Positions 1-8,788 of a DNA stretch of 64,000 nt are shown piece after piece. A program made the position numbers and the translations under genes. The stretch lies in assembly GCF_022829405.1 (NCBI RefSeq), contig NZ_JAKSXW010000149.1, forward strand, positions 558,001 to 622,000, written 5' to 3'. Source of the stretch: Methylobacterium sp. J-076. Lineage in GTDB: Bacteria > Pseudomonadota > Alphaproteobacteria > Rhizobiales > Beijerinckiaceae. The notes under the pieces are model-generated. The model did no database searches. It had not been told where the DNA came from and saw nothing but the letters and a program-made list of their open reading frames with translations. Each line of letters begins with the position of its first letter. Positions within the stretch are counted from its first letter, which is position 1.

Positions 1-462
1 GTTGTAGGCGCCCGCGGAATGACCGGCCAGGACGATGCGGCGCGGGTCGCCGCCATACTCGGCGATGTGGTCCCGCACCCAGGCGATGGCCGCGGCCCCG
101 TCGTTCAGGAAGTCGGGGAAGCGCACCTGCGGGTAGAGCCGGTAGTCCGGCAGCACCGTCACGAACCCCTGCGCGGCCAGGGCATGGCCGACGAAGGCGT
201 AATCGTCCTTCGAGCCGCTGTCCCAGGAGCCGCCGTAGAAGAAGACGAGGACCGGCGCAGCCTCCCCCGCCGCCGCCGGCACGTAGACGTCCAGGCGGTC
301 GCGCGCATTCTTGCCGAAGGCGAGGTCCCGGGCCGCGAGCCGGCCGCCGGCATCGCGGGGGCCGATCGCGTCGAAGAGGGACAGCGGCGACGCGTTCGAG
401 AAGCCGAGCGCCGCGAGGCCCAGGCAGAAGAGGCTGGCAAAGGCGGTGAAGAGCCGTTTCAT
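1..462 (-). CDS. Alpha/beta hydrolase, C-terminus beyond left edge
   Basis: The first 154 residues of a secreted or periplasmic alpha/beta hydrolase are present; the gene runs off the left edge. An N-terminal hydrophobic stretch (about residues 5-20) looks like a signal peptide or anchor. An oxyanion-hole type motif YGGSW lies at residues 76-80 and the nucleophile elbow GHSAG at 147-151, so Ser149 is the likely nucleophile. The catalytic Asp and His would be in the missing part. This is the layout of the carboxylesterase/acetyl esterase families. The substrate cannot be told. The ATG at 462 is preceded by a GGACGGG-like ribosome site. Confidence 0.85.
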   Translation of the reverse strand, partial: MKRLFTAFASLFCLGLAALGFSNASPLSLFDAIGPRDAGGRLAARDLAFGKNARDRLDVYVPAAAGEAAPVLVFFYGGSWDSGSKDDYAFVGHALAAQGFVTVLPDYRLYPQVRFPDFLNDGAAAIAWVRDHIAEYGGDPRRIVLAGHSAGAYN

Positions 463-547
463 ATCCCGTCCGGTTGCGCCGACACCGCCCATGAATCATC
501 CACCTCGGGGCGGATTGATGACGGGGGCGTGGCGCGGCGCGGAAAAG

Positions 548-1447
548 TCACGTGCGCAGGACGATGCAAGCCCCGCCGACCTTGCGGATCCTGCCGCACA
601 GGTCGTCGGCCGCCCGGCGCGTCTCGGCGGGGATGCGGATGCGGTAGAAGGCGCGGGTCCCACGGTTGCGCAGGCGGGTGCCGATGATCATCGGCCGGAC
701 CTCGCCGATCACCCCGGCATAGGAACTGCGCGCCCGCGAGAAGCTCTGCAGCGCCAGGGCCTTCGAGAAGTTGCCGGCGAGCTGGATGCCCCAGGGCGCG
801 GCCGGCCCCTCCGAGCCGCCGAGGGCGAAGCGGTCGCCGCGGTTGGGGACGCGCAGCGCCGCCGTGACCTGCAGGCAGGTCTGCGGCTTCTCGGATTCCG
901 CCTTCGCCGCCGGGCCTCCGCCCTCGGGATACTCCACGGCGGCGCCGTTCGGCGTGCGCCATTCCTCCGGCGCGCGTCCGGTGATCGCCATTACGTAGGC
1001 GCGGGTCTCCGCGGGCAGGCCGCCGCTGCCGGAGAGCCAGTTCGTCACCCGCGTCGGCCCACCGTTGTAGGCGGCCGCCGCGAGGCCGAGATTGCCGAAC
1101 TGGCGCTTGAGGTCGGCCAGGAGATGCGCCGCATGGGGGATCGCCTGCTCGGGGTCGAACGGATCGAGGAGGCCGCGTTCCTTGGCCGTGCCGGGCATGA
1201 ACTGCGCCACGCCCTGCGCCCCCGCCGGGCTCACCACGCCGACGCGGAAGCTCGATTCCCGCCAGATCAGCCGGGTCAGGAACGCCACGGGCAGGCTCCT
1301 GGCCTTGGCGGAATCGTCGATCAGCCGGCAGAGCGCCTGCTCGACCGTCTCCGTCGCCCCCTCGGAGGGGACGGCGAGGGCGGGCCGGGCGAGCCCCAGG
1401 GCGATGAGGGCGGCGAGGGCGAGACGCGCTGGAAGGGAGGCAGGCAC
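548..1447 (-). CDS. Lytic transglycosylase with C-terminal SPOR domain
   Basis: This 299-residue periplasmic enzyme should cleave peptidoglycan glycan strands to 1,6-anhydro ends. Residues 1-25 form a signal peptide ending near ALA. The SLT domain follows: the catalytic Glu64 sits in WRESS, with GVAQFMPGTA at 79-88 and AYNGGP at 126-131, all family hallmarks. The last 80 or so residues, starting with PWGIQLAGNF, look like a SPOR domain, which in other proteins binds denuded glycan. A Pro/Gly/Ala-rich linker joins the two. SLT-SPOR fusions are a known but less common arrangement. The gene follows the hydrolase upstream on the same strand by 85 bases in the opposite reading order, so co-transcription is possible. 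Confidence 0.88.
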   Translation of the reverse strand: MPASLPARLALAALIALGLARPALAVPSEGATETVEQALCRLIDDSAKARSLPVAFLTRLIWRESSFRVGVVSPAGAQGVAQFMPGTAKERGLLDPFDPEQAIPHAAHLLADLKRQFGNLGLAAAAYNGGPTRVTNWLSGSGGLPAETRAYVMAITGRAPEEWRTPNGAAVEYPEGGGPAAKAESEKPQTCLQVTAALRVPNRGDRFALGGSEGPAAPWGIQLAGNFSKALALQSFSRARSSYAGVIGEVRPMIIGTRLRNRGTRAFYRIRIPAETRRAADDLCGRIRKVGGACIVLRT

Positions 1448-1640
1448 GCAGGGCTTCTAGGACGCGGGGCGGGGAGGCGTCATCGGGCGGAACGGCATCG
1501 TCGGTTCGAGCAAAGGCGCCGGATCGCGCATGGCGAGTCCGGCGCGAGGGAGGTAGCGCCACCGCCGCGGCGATCAATGCGGGCAAACACCGTCACCCGC
1601 CGGCACTATGGCCCGGCCGCGTCCGCGCTATAAGGCCCTT

Positions 1641-3275
1641 ATGCCGGATCCGCAGACGCCGCTCCTGTCCGTCGAGAACCTGTCCGTCGCGTTCCGCTCG
1701 CGGGACGGCGACACGCTGGCGGTCGACGGCGTCTCCTTCTCCATCGCCCGCGGCGAGACCCTGGCGCTCGTGGGTGAATCGGGCTCCGGCAAATCGGTCT
1801 CGGCGCTCGCGATCCTGCGCCTCCTCGACCCCGCGGCGGTGCAGACCGGGCGCATCCTGTTCGCGGGGCGCGACCTTGCGGCGCTGCCGGAGCGGGAGAT
1901 GCGCCAGGTGCGCGGCGCCGACATCACCATGGTCTTCCAAGAGCCCATGACCTCCCTGAACCCGCTCCATACGATCGAGCGGCAGATCGGGGAGGTACTG
2001 GCCCTGCACCGCCACCTCACCGGCAAGGCGGCGCGGACGCGCATCCTCGAACTGCTCGAACTGGTCGGCCTGCGCGATGCGCAGTCGCGGATGGGCGCCT
2101 ACCCGCACGAGCTCTCCGGCGGCCAGCGGCAGCGGGTGATGATCGCCATGGCGCTGGCCTGCGAGCCGGACCTCCTCGTGGCCGACGAGCCCACCACCGC
2201 CCTCGACGTGACGGTCCAGGCGCAGATCCTCGCCCTGCTGGCCGACCTGCAGAAACGGCTCGGCATGGCGATGCTGTTCATCACCCACGACCTCGGCATC
2301 GTGGAGCGGATCGCCGACCGGGTCTGCGTGATGCTGAAGGGCAAGATCGTCGAGTCCGGGCCGACGAAGCGGGTCTTCGCCGACCCGCAGCACGCCTATA
2401 CCCGCCGGCTGATCGCCTCCGAGCCGGAGGGCCGGGCGAACCCGGTCGCCCCCGGCGCCGCGACGCTGGTGGACGCCGGCCCCCTCAAGGTGCGGTTCCC
2501 CCTCAAGACCGGGCTCCTGCGACGGCCGAGCGGCTTCGTGAGGGCGGTGGATGGCGTGGCGGTGCGGGTCCGGGCCGGCGAGACGGTGGGGATCGTGGGC
2601 GAGTCGGGCTCGGGCAAGACGACCCTCGGCCTCGCCATCCTGCGCCTGACCGCCTCGGTGGGGCCGATCGTCTTCCTCGGCCAGCGCATCGACGGCTACA
2701 CCGTCAGCCGGATGAGGCCCCTGCGGCGGGACATGCAGGTGGTCTTCCAGGATCCGTACGGCTCGCTGTCGCCGCGGATGTCGGTGGCCGACATCGTGGC
2801 CGAGGGCCTCGTGGTGCAGGGCGCCGTGAGGAACCGCGCCGAGCGCCGGGCCGTGGTGGCCAAGGCCCTGCACGATGTCGGGCTCGATCCGGCGACCATG
2901 GACCGTTACCCCCACGAGTTCTCCGGCGGCCAGCGGCAGCGCATCGCCATCGCCCGGGCCATCGTGCTGGGCCCGAAATTCGTGGTGCTCGACGAGCCGA
3001 CCTCGGCGCTCGACCGGTCGGTGCAGGCTCAGATCGTGACGCTGCTGCGGGACCTGCAGCGCGAGCGCGGCCTCGCCTACCTGTTCATCAGCCACGACCT
3101 GAAGGTGGTCCGGGCGCTCGCCAACCACGTGGTGGTGATGCAGAACGGGCAGGTGGTGGAGGAGGGCGCCGCGGAGGCGATCTTCGCCGCCCCCCGCACG
3201 GCTTACACCCGCACCCTGTTCAAGGCGGCCTTCGCCCTGGACAGCGACGCCCCCACAGAGCTGGAGCCCGCCTGA
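1641..3275 (+). CDS. ABC transporter, two fused ATP-binding domains (DppD/DppF or YejF type)
   Basis: This 544-residue cytoplasmic protein carries two complete nucleotide-binding domains of the peptide/nickel importer class. Each half has its own Walker A (GESGSGKS near residue 45, GESGSGKT near 320), signature (LSGGQRQR, then FSGGQRQR) and Walker B with D-loop (DEPTTALD, then DEPTSALD). Between them lies an oligopeptide-transporter C-terminal segment with the typical YTRRLI motif. An earlier in-frame ATG at 1608 lacks a ribosome site and adds Arg-rich sequence, so I prefer 1641. No permease or binding protein is next to it. deoB begins 3 bases after its stop, so the two are probably co-transcribed. 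Confidence 0.92.
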   Translation: MPDPQTPLLSVENLSVAFRSRDGDTLAVDGVSFSIARGETLALVGESGSGKSVSALAILRLLDPAAVQTGRILFAGRDLAALPEREMRQVRGADITMVFQEPMTSLNPLHTIERQIGEVLALHRHLTGKAARTRILELLELVGLRDAQSRMGAYPHELSGGQRQRVMIAMALACEPDLLVADEPTTALDVTVQAQILALLADLQKRLGMAMLFITHDLGIVERIADRVCVMLKGKIVESGPTKRVFADPQHAYTRRLIASEPEGRANPVAPGAATLVDAGPLKVRFPLKTGLLRRPSGFVRAVDGVAVRVRAGETVGIVGESGSGKTTLGLAILRLTASVGPIVFLGQRIDGYTVSRMRPLRRDMQVVFQDPYGSLSPRMSVADIVAEGLVVQGAVRNRAERRAVVAKALHDVGLDPATMDRYPHEFSGGQRQRIAIARAIVLGPKFVVLDEPTSALDRSVQAQIVTLLRDLQRERGLAYLFISHDLKVVRALANHVVVMQNGQVVEEGAAEAIFAAPRTAYTRTLFKAAFALDSDAPTELEPA

Positions 3276-3278
3276 CCC

Positions 3279-4499
3279 GTGGCGCGCGCGCTCCTCATCG
3301 TCCTCGATTCCGTGGGGATCGGCGGCGCCCCCGATGCCGCCGCCTACGGTGATGCCGGCGCCGACACGCTCGGCCACATCGCCCTTGCCTGCGCCGAAGG
3401 GCGCGGCGATCGGGCGGGGCTGCGGGCGGGCTCGCTGCGCCTGCCGCACCTGAGCGCGCTGGGCCTCGGCCTCGCCGCGCAGGGCGCCACCGGGACGATC
3501 CCGCCGGGCCTCGCGCCGGACGGCGCGCCCGCCGCCCTCTACGGCAATGCCGTCGAGACCGCCGCCGGCAAGGACACGCCCTCCGGCCATTGGGAGATCG
3601 CCGGGCTCGCGCTGCCGGACCCCTGGGGCACCTTCCCCGAGACCCGCCCGGCCTTCCCGCAGGCCCTGTCGCAGGCGCTGGTCGCGCAGGGTGGCCTGCC
3701 CGGCATCCTGGGTGATCGCCACGCCTCCGGCGTCGGCATCATCGAAAGCCTGGGGGCCGAGCACGTGCGGACGGGCAAGCCGATCTGCTACACCTCCGCC
3801 GACAGCGTCTTCCAGATCGCCGCCCACGAGGAGAGCTTCGGCCTCGACCGGCTCTACGACCTGTGCCGCACGGCGCGGACCCTGTGCGACCCCTACCGGA
3901 TCTGCCGGGTGATCGCCCGGCCCTTCGTCGGCGACGCCACAGCCGGATTCCGGCGCACCGGCCACCGCAAGGACTTCGCCGTGACGCCCCCCGGCCCGAC
4001 GCTCCTCGACCGGGCCGAGGCGGCGGGCCGGGCGGTGGTGAGCGTGGGCAAGATCGGAGATATCTTCGCCCACCGCTCCACCGGCCGGGAGGTGAAGCCG
4101 GGGGGCAACGCCCCCTGCCTGGCGGCCGGGCTCGCCGCCCTGCGCGACCTGCCCGAGGGCGGGTTGGTCTTCGTGAACCTCGTGGATTTCGACACCGAGC
4201 ACGGCCACCGCCGGGACGTGCCGGGCTACGCCGCCGAGCTCGAAGCCTTCGACACCCTCGTGCCCGGGATCCACGCCGCCCTGCGCCCGGGCGACGCGGC
4301 GATCATCACCGCCGACCACGGCAACGACCCGACCTGGGCCGGGACCGACCACACCCGCGAGCAGGTGCCGGTGCTGGCCTTCGGCCCCGGCCTCGCCACC
4401 GGCGCCATCGGCCGCCGCGACAGCTTCGCCGACATCGCCGCCTCGCTCGCGCGCCACCTCGGCCTGCCCTCGGTCGGCGGCGGCACGCCCTTTCTCTAG
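3279..4499 (+). CDS. deoB: Phosphopentomutase
   Basis: DeoB interconverts (deoxy)ribose 1-phosphate and 5-phosphate in nucleoside salvage. The 406-residue length is typical. Visible hallmarks are the N-terminal metal site DSVGIGGAPDA, the active-site loop KDTPSGHWE whose Thr is the phosphorylated residue in the family, the metal ligands in NLVDFDTEHGHRRD, and ITADHGNDPTWAGTDHTRE near the C-terminus. The start is a GTG three bases after the ABC gene stop, which suggests translational coupling. No other deo genes are in view. Identification is secure. Confidence 0.97.
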   Translation: MARALLIVLDSVGIGGAPDAAAYGDAGADTLGHIALACAEGRGDRAGLRAGSLRLPHLSALGLGLAAQGATGTIPPGLAPDGAPAALYGNAVETAAGKDTPSGHWEIAGLALPDPWGTFPETRPAFPQALSQALVAQGGLPGILGDRHASGVGIIESLGAEHVRTGKPICYTSADSVFQIAAHEESFGLDRLYDLCRTARTLCDPYRICRVIARPFVGDATAGFRRTGHRKDFAVTPPGPTLLDRAEAAGRAVVSVGKIGDIFAHRSTGREVKPGGNAPCLAAGLAALRDLPEGGLVFVNLVDFDTEHGHRRDVPGYAAELEAFDTLVPGIHAALRPGDAAIITADHGNDPTWAGTDHTREQVPVLAFGPGLATGAIGRRDSFADIAASLARHLGLPSVGGGTPFL

Positions 4500-4509
4500 G
4501 AGCCATCCC

Positions 4510-4701
4510 ATGTGGAACGAGGACGACGCGCCGCGCAAGACGACGGTCCACCAGATCGGCCAGCCCCTCGACGCCCTCTCCCTCTCGGATCTCGACGAGC
4601 GGATCGCCCTGCTTCGGGCCGAGATCGCCCGGATCGAGGCGGCCCGCGCCGCCAAGGAGGCCGCGCAGTCCTCCGCCGACGCCGTCTTCAAGCGCGGCTG
4701 A
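4510..4701 (+). CDS. DUF1192 family small protein
   Basis: This 63-residue acidic protein matches the alphaproteobacterial DUF1192 family: an N-terminal WNEDDAP-type segment, then LDALSLSDLDERIALL, and a short predicted coiled coil rich in Arg, Glu and Ala. No catalytic motif is visible and the family has no assigned function that I know. It lies 10 bases after deoB and 1 base before the LRR-kinase gene, so all are likely in one transcript. An AGGAG-like ribosome site (ctaggagcc) precedes the ATG. Confidence 0.85.
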   Translation: MWNEDDAPRKTTVHQIGQPLDALSLSDLDERIALLRAEIARIEAARAAKEAAQSSADAVFKRG

Positions 4702-4702
4702 G

Positions 4703-5986
4703 ATGGAGCGGGCCGAGACCTTGGCCGCCCTGCGCCGGGGCGACCTCGCCGGGGCGCGGGAGATCCGCCTGCCGGACGGGCTCACCGAATTCCCGGAGGC
4801 GCTCTTCGGCCTCGCCGACACGCTCGAACTCCTCGACCTCGGCCGCGGGAGTTACACGCTGCCCGACGGATTCGGCCGGTTCCGCGCCCTCAAGGTGCTG
4901 TTCTGCTCGGGCACGCCCTTCCCCCGGCTGCCCCCGGTGCTCGGCGATTGCCCCGCCCTCGGCCAAGTCGGTTTCCGCGGCTGCGGCATCGGCGAGGTGC
5001 CGGCGGAGGCCCTGCCGCCGAACCTGCGCTGGCTGACCCTCACCGACAATCGCATCGCCGCGCTGCCGGACGCCCTGGGCGAGCGCCCGCGCCTGCAGAA
5101 GCTGATGCTCTCGGGCAACCGCCTGACCCACCTGCCGGACAGCCTCGCCGGAGCCGGCAGCCTCGAACTGGTCCGCTTCGCCAGCAACCGCCTCGCGCGC
5201 CTGCCGAACTGGCTGGCCGCCCTGCCGGCGCTCGCCTGGGTCTCCTATTCCGGCAATCCCGCGGAGCCGCCGGGCGGGGTGTCCGACGCGGCACGCATCC
5301 CGTGGGCCGCCCTCGCCGTCGGGGAACTCCTGGGGGAGGGCAGCTCCGGCCGGGTCCACCGGGCCGCATGGCGGGGGGAGGCGGGCCCGGCGGAGGTGGC
5401 CCTGAAGCTGTTCAAGGGGGCCATCGGCAGCGACGGCCTGCCCGAGCGGGAGATCGAGGCGTGCCTCGCCGCCGGCGACCATCCCGCGCTGATCGGCGCC
5501 CTGGGGAGGCTCGACGGGCATCCGGACGGGACGCCCGGCCTGCTGCTGCGTCTGCTGCCCGCCGATTGGCGGGTGCTCGCCGGGCCGCCGAGCCTCGCGA
5601 GCTGCAGCCGCGACGTCTACGATCCCGCCTTGTCCGTCACGCCCGAGGCGGCCCGGCGTCTCGCCTCCGGCATCGCATCCGCCCTCGCCCATCTGCACGC
5701 ACGGGGGCTGATGCACGGCGACCTCTACGGCCACAACATCCTGTGGGACGGGGGCGGCGGCGGCGCGGTGCTCGGGGACTTCGGCGCGGCCTCGTCCCTG
5801 CCCGCAGGGGAGGCGGGGAGGGCGCTCGCGCGGATCGAGACCCGCGCCTTCGGCATCCTCCTCGGCGAAGTGCTCCACCACTGCGACGGGGCACCGCCCG
5901 CCCTGCACGACCTGGCACGGGCCTGCACCGGGCCCGACCCGGCCGCCCGGCCGGACATGGCGGATGTCGCCGCCATGCTTGTCTAG
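4703..5986 (+). CDS. Leucine-rich-repeat protein with C-terminal protein kinase domain
   Basis: The 427-residue protein begins with about six leucine-rich repeats (residues roughly 15-185, repeated LPDxL and LxxLxLxxNRL patterns). A eukaryotic-like Ser/Thr kinase domain follows: glycine loop GEGSSGRVHRA, the ATP lysine in VALKLFK, the catalytic loop as HGDLYGHN in place of HRDLxxxxN, and the metal-binding DFG in LGDFGAAS. All key catalytic residues are present, so it may be active. The activation segment is short and lacks a clear APE. No membrane segment or signal peptide is visible, so it is probably cytoplasmic. The ATG at 4703 sits 1 base after the DUF1192 stop. Substrates are unknown. 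Confidence 0.88.
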   Translation: MERAETLAALRRGDLAGAREIRLPDGLTEFPEALFGLADTLELLDLGRGSYTLPDGFGRFRALKVLFCSGTPFPRLPPVLGDCPALGQVGFRGCGIGEVPAEALPPNLRWLTLTDNRIAALPDALGERPRLQKLMLSGNRLTHLPDSLAGAGSLELVRFASNRLARLPNWLAALPALAWVSYSGNPAEPPGGVSDAARIPWAALAVGELLGEGSSGRVHRAAWRGEAGPAEVALKLFKGAIGSDGLPEREIEACLAAGDHPALIGALGRLDGHPDGTPGLLLRLLPADWRVLAGPPSLASCSRDVYDPALSVTPEAARRLASGIASALAHLHARGLMHGDLYGHNILWDGGGGGAVLGDFGAASSLPAGEAGRALARIETRAFGILLGEVLHHCDGAPPALHDLARACTGPDPAARPDMADVAAMLV

Positions 5987-6187
5987 GGACCGGACCGAAA
6001 CCCGCGCGAAGCAGGACGGAAACGCGAAGCGTCTCGCGCTGCCCTCACCCCGGGGAGGCGCAACCCCCACACCGTCGTCGTGGTGAGAGGCGTTGCCCTC
6101 GCACGGTCATGCTGCCGCCCGCGGCCGAGCTTTTGAGGCCGGCGACGCAACCCTACATACGGTCCAGCGAACCGAGTTCGCCCCCCG

Positions 6188-7051
6188 CTACTTCGCCACC
6201 GGGTCGATGGCGAGCAGTTCGCCCGGGGGGAGGGCCGGGGCGCCTGCCTGGGCCTGGGCGCTCGCGCCGCCGCGGGCGCGGTTGGACAGGGCCACCGTCA
6301 GGCGCTCGGCGGCATCCGGCTGCATCAGCGCCAGGATCTCCGCCATCTTGCGCGGGTTCATCGCCACCACGAGGGGCACGAGCACGTCGTGGCCCAGCCG
6401 GTCGAACACCCGCGCCGCGTCCTTCGGCTTCATCGTCTCGTACATGGTGACGATGCTCTTCAGGCCCTGCTTTTCGGCCTCGTCCTTCGCCTTGGCGGCG
6501 GCATCCACCTTGTCCTCGGCCTTCTTCAGGTCGCCGATCCCGGTCTCGACCTTCTTCTCGGCCTCGTCGATCATCTTCTCCCGCAGGTCGAGTTCCTGGC
6601 TGCGCTGCTTCAGGGCATCGCGGCGGGCGCCGAGCTTTTCCAGCAGGGCCTTCTCGCTCGGCGAGACCTGATCCGGCACGGCCGGCTGGGCCTGCGGCGG
6701 CTCGGGCGGTGCTCCGGGCTTCTCCTCCGTCTTCTCCTTCTCGCCCACGGAGCCGGTGGTCTCCGGGTCGGGGATCTCGTAGCCCGTGCGCGCCTTGGCG
6801 ATGGCCCGGGCGAAGGCCGGCACACTCGCCTCGGGCACGCCGGCCTGGGACAGGGTGAGGACCTTCAGGATCAGAAGCGCCGCGGCCGCGAGGGCGACGG
6901 CATCGATCAGGCGCAGCTTCACCGGCCGCACCGGCTTCAGCCGCGGGCGGCGCGGCGCCGTCTGCGCCCCGGGCGCCACCTTGGTGCCCGCCGTCGGCGG
7001 CGCCGGGGTCGCCGGCTCGGGGGGCTTCGTCGGTGCGGTGGGCGGACGCAT
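6188..7051 (-). CDS. motE: MotE-like flagellar protein (MgtE-N-like domain)
   Basis: This 287-residue protein has a Pro/Ala-rich N-terminus, one membrane segment (about 48-67), a Pro/Glu-rich linker, a predicted coiled coil (about 130-195), and a C-terminal domain resembling the MgtE intracellular N domain (MKPKDAARVF, MNPRKMAEIL, about 205-255). That order fits the periplasmic chaperone MotE of Rhizobiales flagellar loci, which supports MotC folding. Its ATG overlaps the upstream DUF6468 gene stop as TGATG, so translation is coupled. The symbol is assigned by architecture and position, not by strong sequence recall. Confidence 0.75.
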   Translation of the reverse strand: MRPPTAPTKPPEPATPAPPTAGTKVAPGAQTAPRRPRLKPVRPVKLRLIDAVALAAAALLILKVLTLSQAGVPEASVPAFARAIAKARTGYEIPDPETTGSVGEKEKTEEKPGAPPEPPQAQPAVPDQVSPSEKALLEKLGARRDALKQRSQELDLREKMIDEAEKKVETGIGDLKKAEDKVDAAAKAKDEAEKQGLKSIVTMYETMKPKDAARVFDRLGHDVLVPLVVAMNPRKMAEILALMQPDAAERLTVALSNRARGGASAQAQAGAPALPPGELLAIDPVAK

Positions 7052-7560
7052 CACGCCGCCCGGGCCCGGACGCGCGCCAGGGCGCGCTCGGTCATGGCGA
7101 GGGCGGCGGCGGCGGCGGCGCCCAGGCGCTCGCCGTTGGGCCCCTCGGTCGCGGCCGGCGGGGCGGGCCGGGGCGGCGCCTCGGCCTTCGGCTCGGCACG
7201 CACCTCCACCGGCCGGGCAGGGGCCGGCGCGGTGCGCGCGCCGGAGACGATGGCGGCGATGCGCGACAGCACCGCCTCGCCCGCCTCGACGCCCCCCGCG
7301 AGGGTGGCGCTGCAGTGTTGCGCCGCCTGGATCCGGTCCGCGAGGGTGCGGTCGCACTCGTCGAGGGCGCTGCGCAAGCCGGTGATGGCGCGCTCGGCGC
7401 TGTGCGTCGCCACCATCAGGTCGCCGATGGTGGAGCGGAGCGCGGCCTCGTCACCCTTGAGCTGGCCGATCCGCTTGGACAGGCGCAGGGAGGTGACGAT
7501 GGTCGCCGCGAGGAGGATCGCGACGAGCAGGTCGGCGGCGATGGTGACGAAGAGACTCAT
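7051..7560 (-). CDS. DUF6468 family flagellar-operon protein
   Basis: The 169-residue protein has an N-terminal membrane helix (about residues 3-24), a helical central region (about 25-110) with coiled-coil character, and a Pro/Ala/Glu-rich C-terminal tail. It fits the DUF6468 family found between fliM and motE-like genes in Rhizobiales. No enzymatic motif is visible. It starts 6 bases after the fliM stop and overlaps the motE start by one base, so it belongs to the fliL-fliM operon. A structural or accessory role at the flagellar motor is an inference from position. Confidence 0.75.
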   Translation of the reverse strand: MSLFVTIAADLLVAILLAATIVTSLRLSKRIGQLKGDEAALRSTIGDLMVATHSAERAITGLRSALDECDRTLADRIQAAQHCSATLAGGVEAGEAVLSRIAAIVSGARTAPAPARPVEVRAEPKAEAPPRPAPPAATEGPNGERLGAAAAAALAMTERALARVRARAA

Positions 7561-7566
7561 GCCGGC

Positions 7567-8781
7567 CTATCCGTCCGAGTGGTTGTTCATGGAAGCCTCG
7601 TAGGCCTGCAGCGTGGTGCGGGAGCGCCGCAGGGGGCGCGTCACCTGCACCGCGATGCTGCCGTCCACCCGGCCGATCCGTCCCTGCGTCAGGGCCCAGT
7701 CGCCGCAGCGCACGGTGACGAGGTCGGAGGGCTTGGCGTCGAACATCAGCGTGTCGCCGACCTTCAGGCGCATCACGCGCTTGAGCGGCAGCATCATCTC
7801 GTGGAGCACCGCCTCCATGGTCACGTCGGCCTGCCAGATCTCGGTGGCGAGGTGGCCCTCCCACACCTGATCGCGCCCGAGCTTCTCGCCCATGAAGCTC
7901 TGGGTGAGCAGCTCGCGGATCGGCTCCAGGGTGGCGTAGGGAAACAGGATCTGCATCCCGCCGCCGCGCCCGTCGACGTCGAGGCGCAGGCCGATCAGGA
8001 TCGCCGCGTTGCCCGGCCGGGTGATGGTGGCGAAGCGCGGGTTGGTCTCGATCCGGTCGATGAGGAAGCTCACCGGCGAGAGCGGCTGGAAGGAGAGCTG
8101 CAGGTCCGCGAGGATGATCTCCACCAGCCGGCGCACCAGCGTCATCTCGATGGCGGTGAAAGGCCGCCCGTCGAGGCGGCTGGACGAGCCACCGCGCTTG
8201 CCGCCGAGCAGCAGGTCGAAGGTCGCGTAGGCGAGGTTGGTGTCGACCGTGACGAGGCCGGAATTCTCCCAAGGGTCCGCCTTGAACACGCCGAGCAGGG
8301 TCGGCAGCGGGATCGCGTTGACGTAGTCGCCGAAGCGCACCGACGTGATGTTGTCGAGGGTGACTTCGACGTTGTCCTGGAACAGGTTGCGCAGCGAGGT
8401 CGACAGCAACCGGATCATCCGGTCGAAGACGATCTCCAGCATCGGCAGGCGTTCGTACTGGACGACGCCCGAATCGACGATGGCGCGCACGCCCCCGGCC
8501 CCGGAGGCCGAGAGTTCGCGCATGGAAAAGCCGAGGACGCTGTCGATCTCGTCCTGGTTGAGGGTGCGGTCGTTGCCGGCGAGTTCGGGGAGGTTGTCGC
8601 TCTCCCCGTCCTCGATCATCGTCGCCCATTCGGCGGCGACGTCGCTGGCGTTGCGCGTGGTGCCCTGCTCGGCGAGCGCGGCGCCCCACTCCTCGGCGAG
8701 CGACGCGTCGCCGCCCTCGGAGCCCTGCTCCATCAGGGCCGCCGACCAATCGTCCTCCGCGACCTGATCCTCCGGTTCCAT
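7567..8781 (-). CDS. fliM: Flagellar motor switch protein FliM
   Basis: FliM is the middle C-ring protein that controls switching. This copy has 404 residues. The conserved N-terminal segment LNQDEIDSVL appears only at residues 74-83, because an acidic extension of about 70 residues precedes it. That extension holds three related repeats (DDWSAALMEQ, EEWGAALAEQ, AEWATMIEDG). The middle domain and the C-terminal SpoA-like domain (MKVGDTLMFD-type LKVGDTLMFD) follow. I start at the ATG at 8781; a GTG directly before it at 8784 is also possible, and a GAGG ribosome site lies just upstream. The start lies 7 bases after the fliL stop. Confidence 0.93.
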   Translation of the reverse strand: MEPEDQVAEDDWSAALMEQGSEGGDASLAEEWGAALAEQGTTRNASDVAAEWATMIEDGESDNLPELAGNDRTLNQDEIDSVLGFSMRELSASGAGGVRAIVDSGVVQYERLPMLEIVFDRMIRLLSTSLRNLFQDNVEVTLDNITSVRFGDYVNAIPLPTLLGVFKADPWENSGLVTVDTNLAYATFDLLLGGKRGGSSSRLDGRPFTAIEMTLVRRLVEIILADLQLSFQPLSPVSFLIDRIETNPRFATITRPGNAAILIGLRLDVDGRGGGMQILFPYATLEPIRELLTQSFMGEKLGRDQVWEGHLATEIWQADVTMEAVLHEMMLPLKRVMRLKVGDTLMFDAKPSDLVTVRCGDWALTQGRIGRVDGSIAVQVTRPLRRSRTTLQAYEASMNNHSDG

Positions 8782-8788
8782 CACAGCC

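Noticed and set aside
1593..4691. A long open frame (over 1000 codons) on the minus strand opposite the ABC and deoB genes
   Set aside because: It is a shadow of GC-rich coding DNA: low-complexity Gly/Arg/His-rich translation with no known domain, running across three well-supported genes on the other strand.
5987..6187. Gap between the LRR-kinase gene and motE
   Set aside because: Convergent gap of 201 bases with no convincing gene, terminator or repeat.
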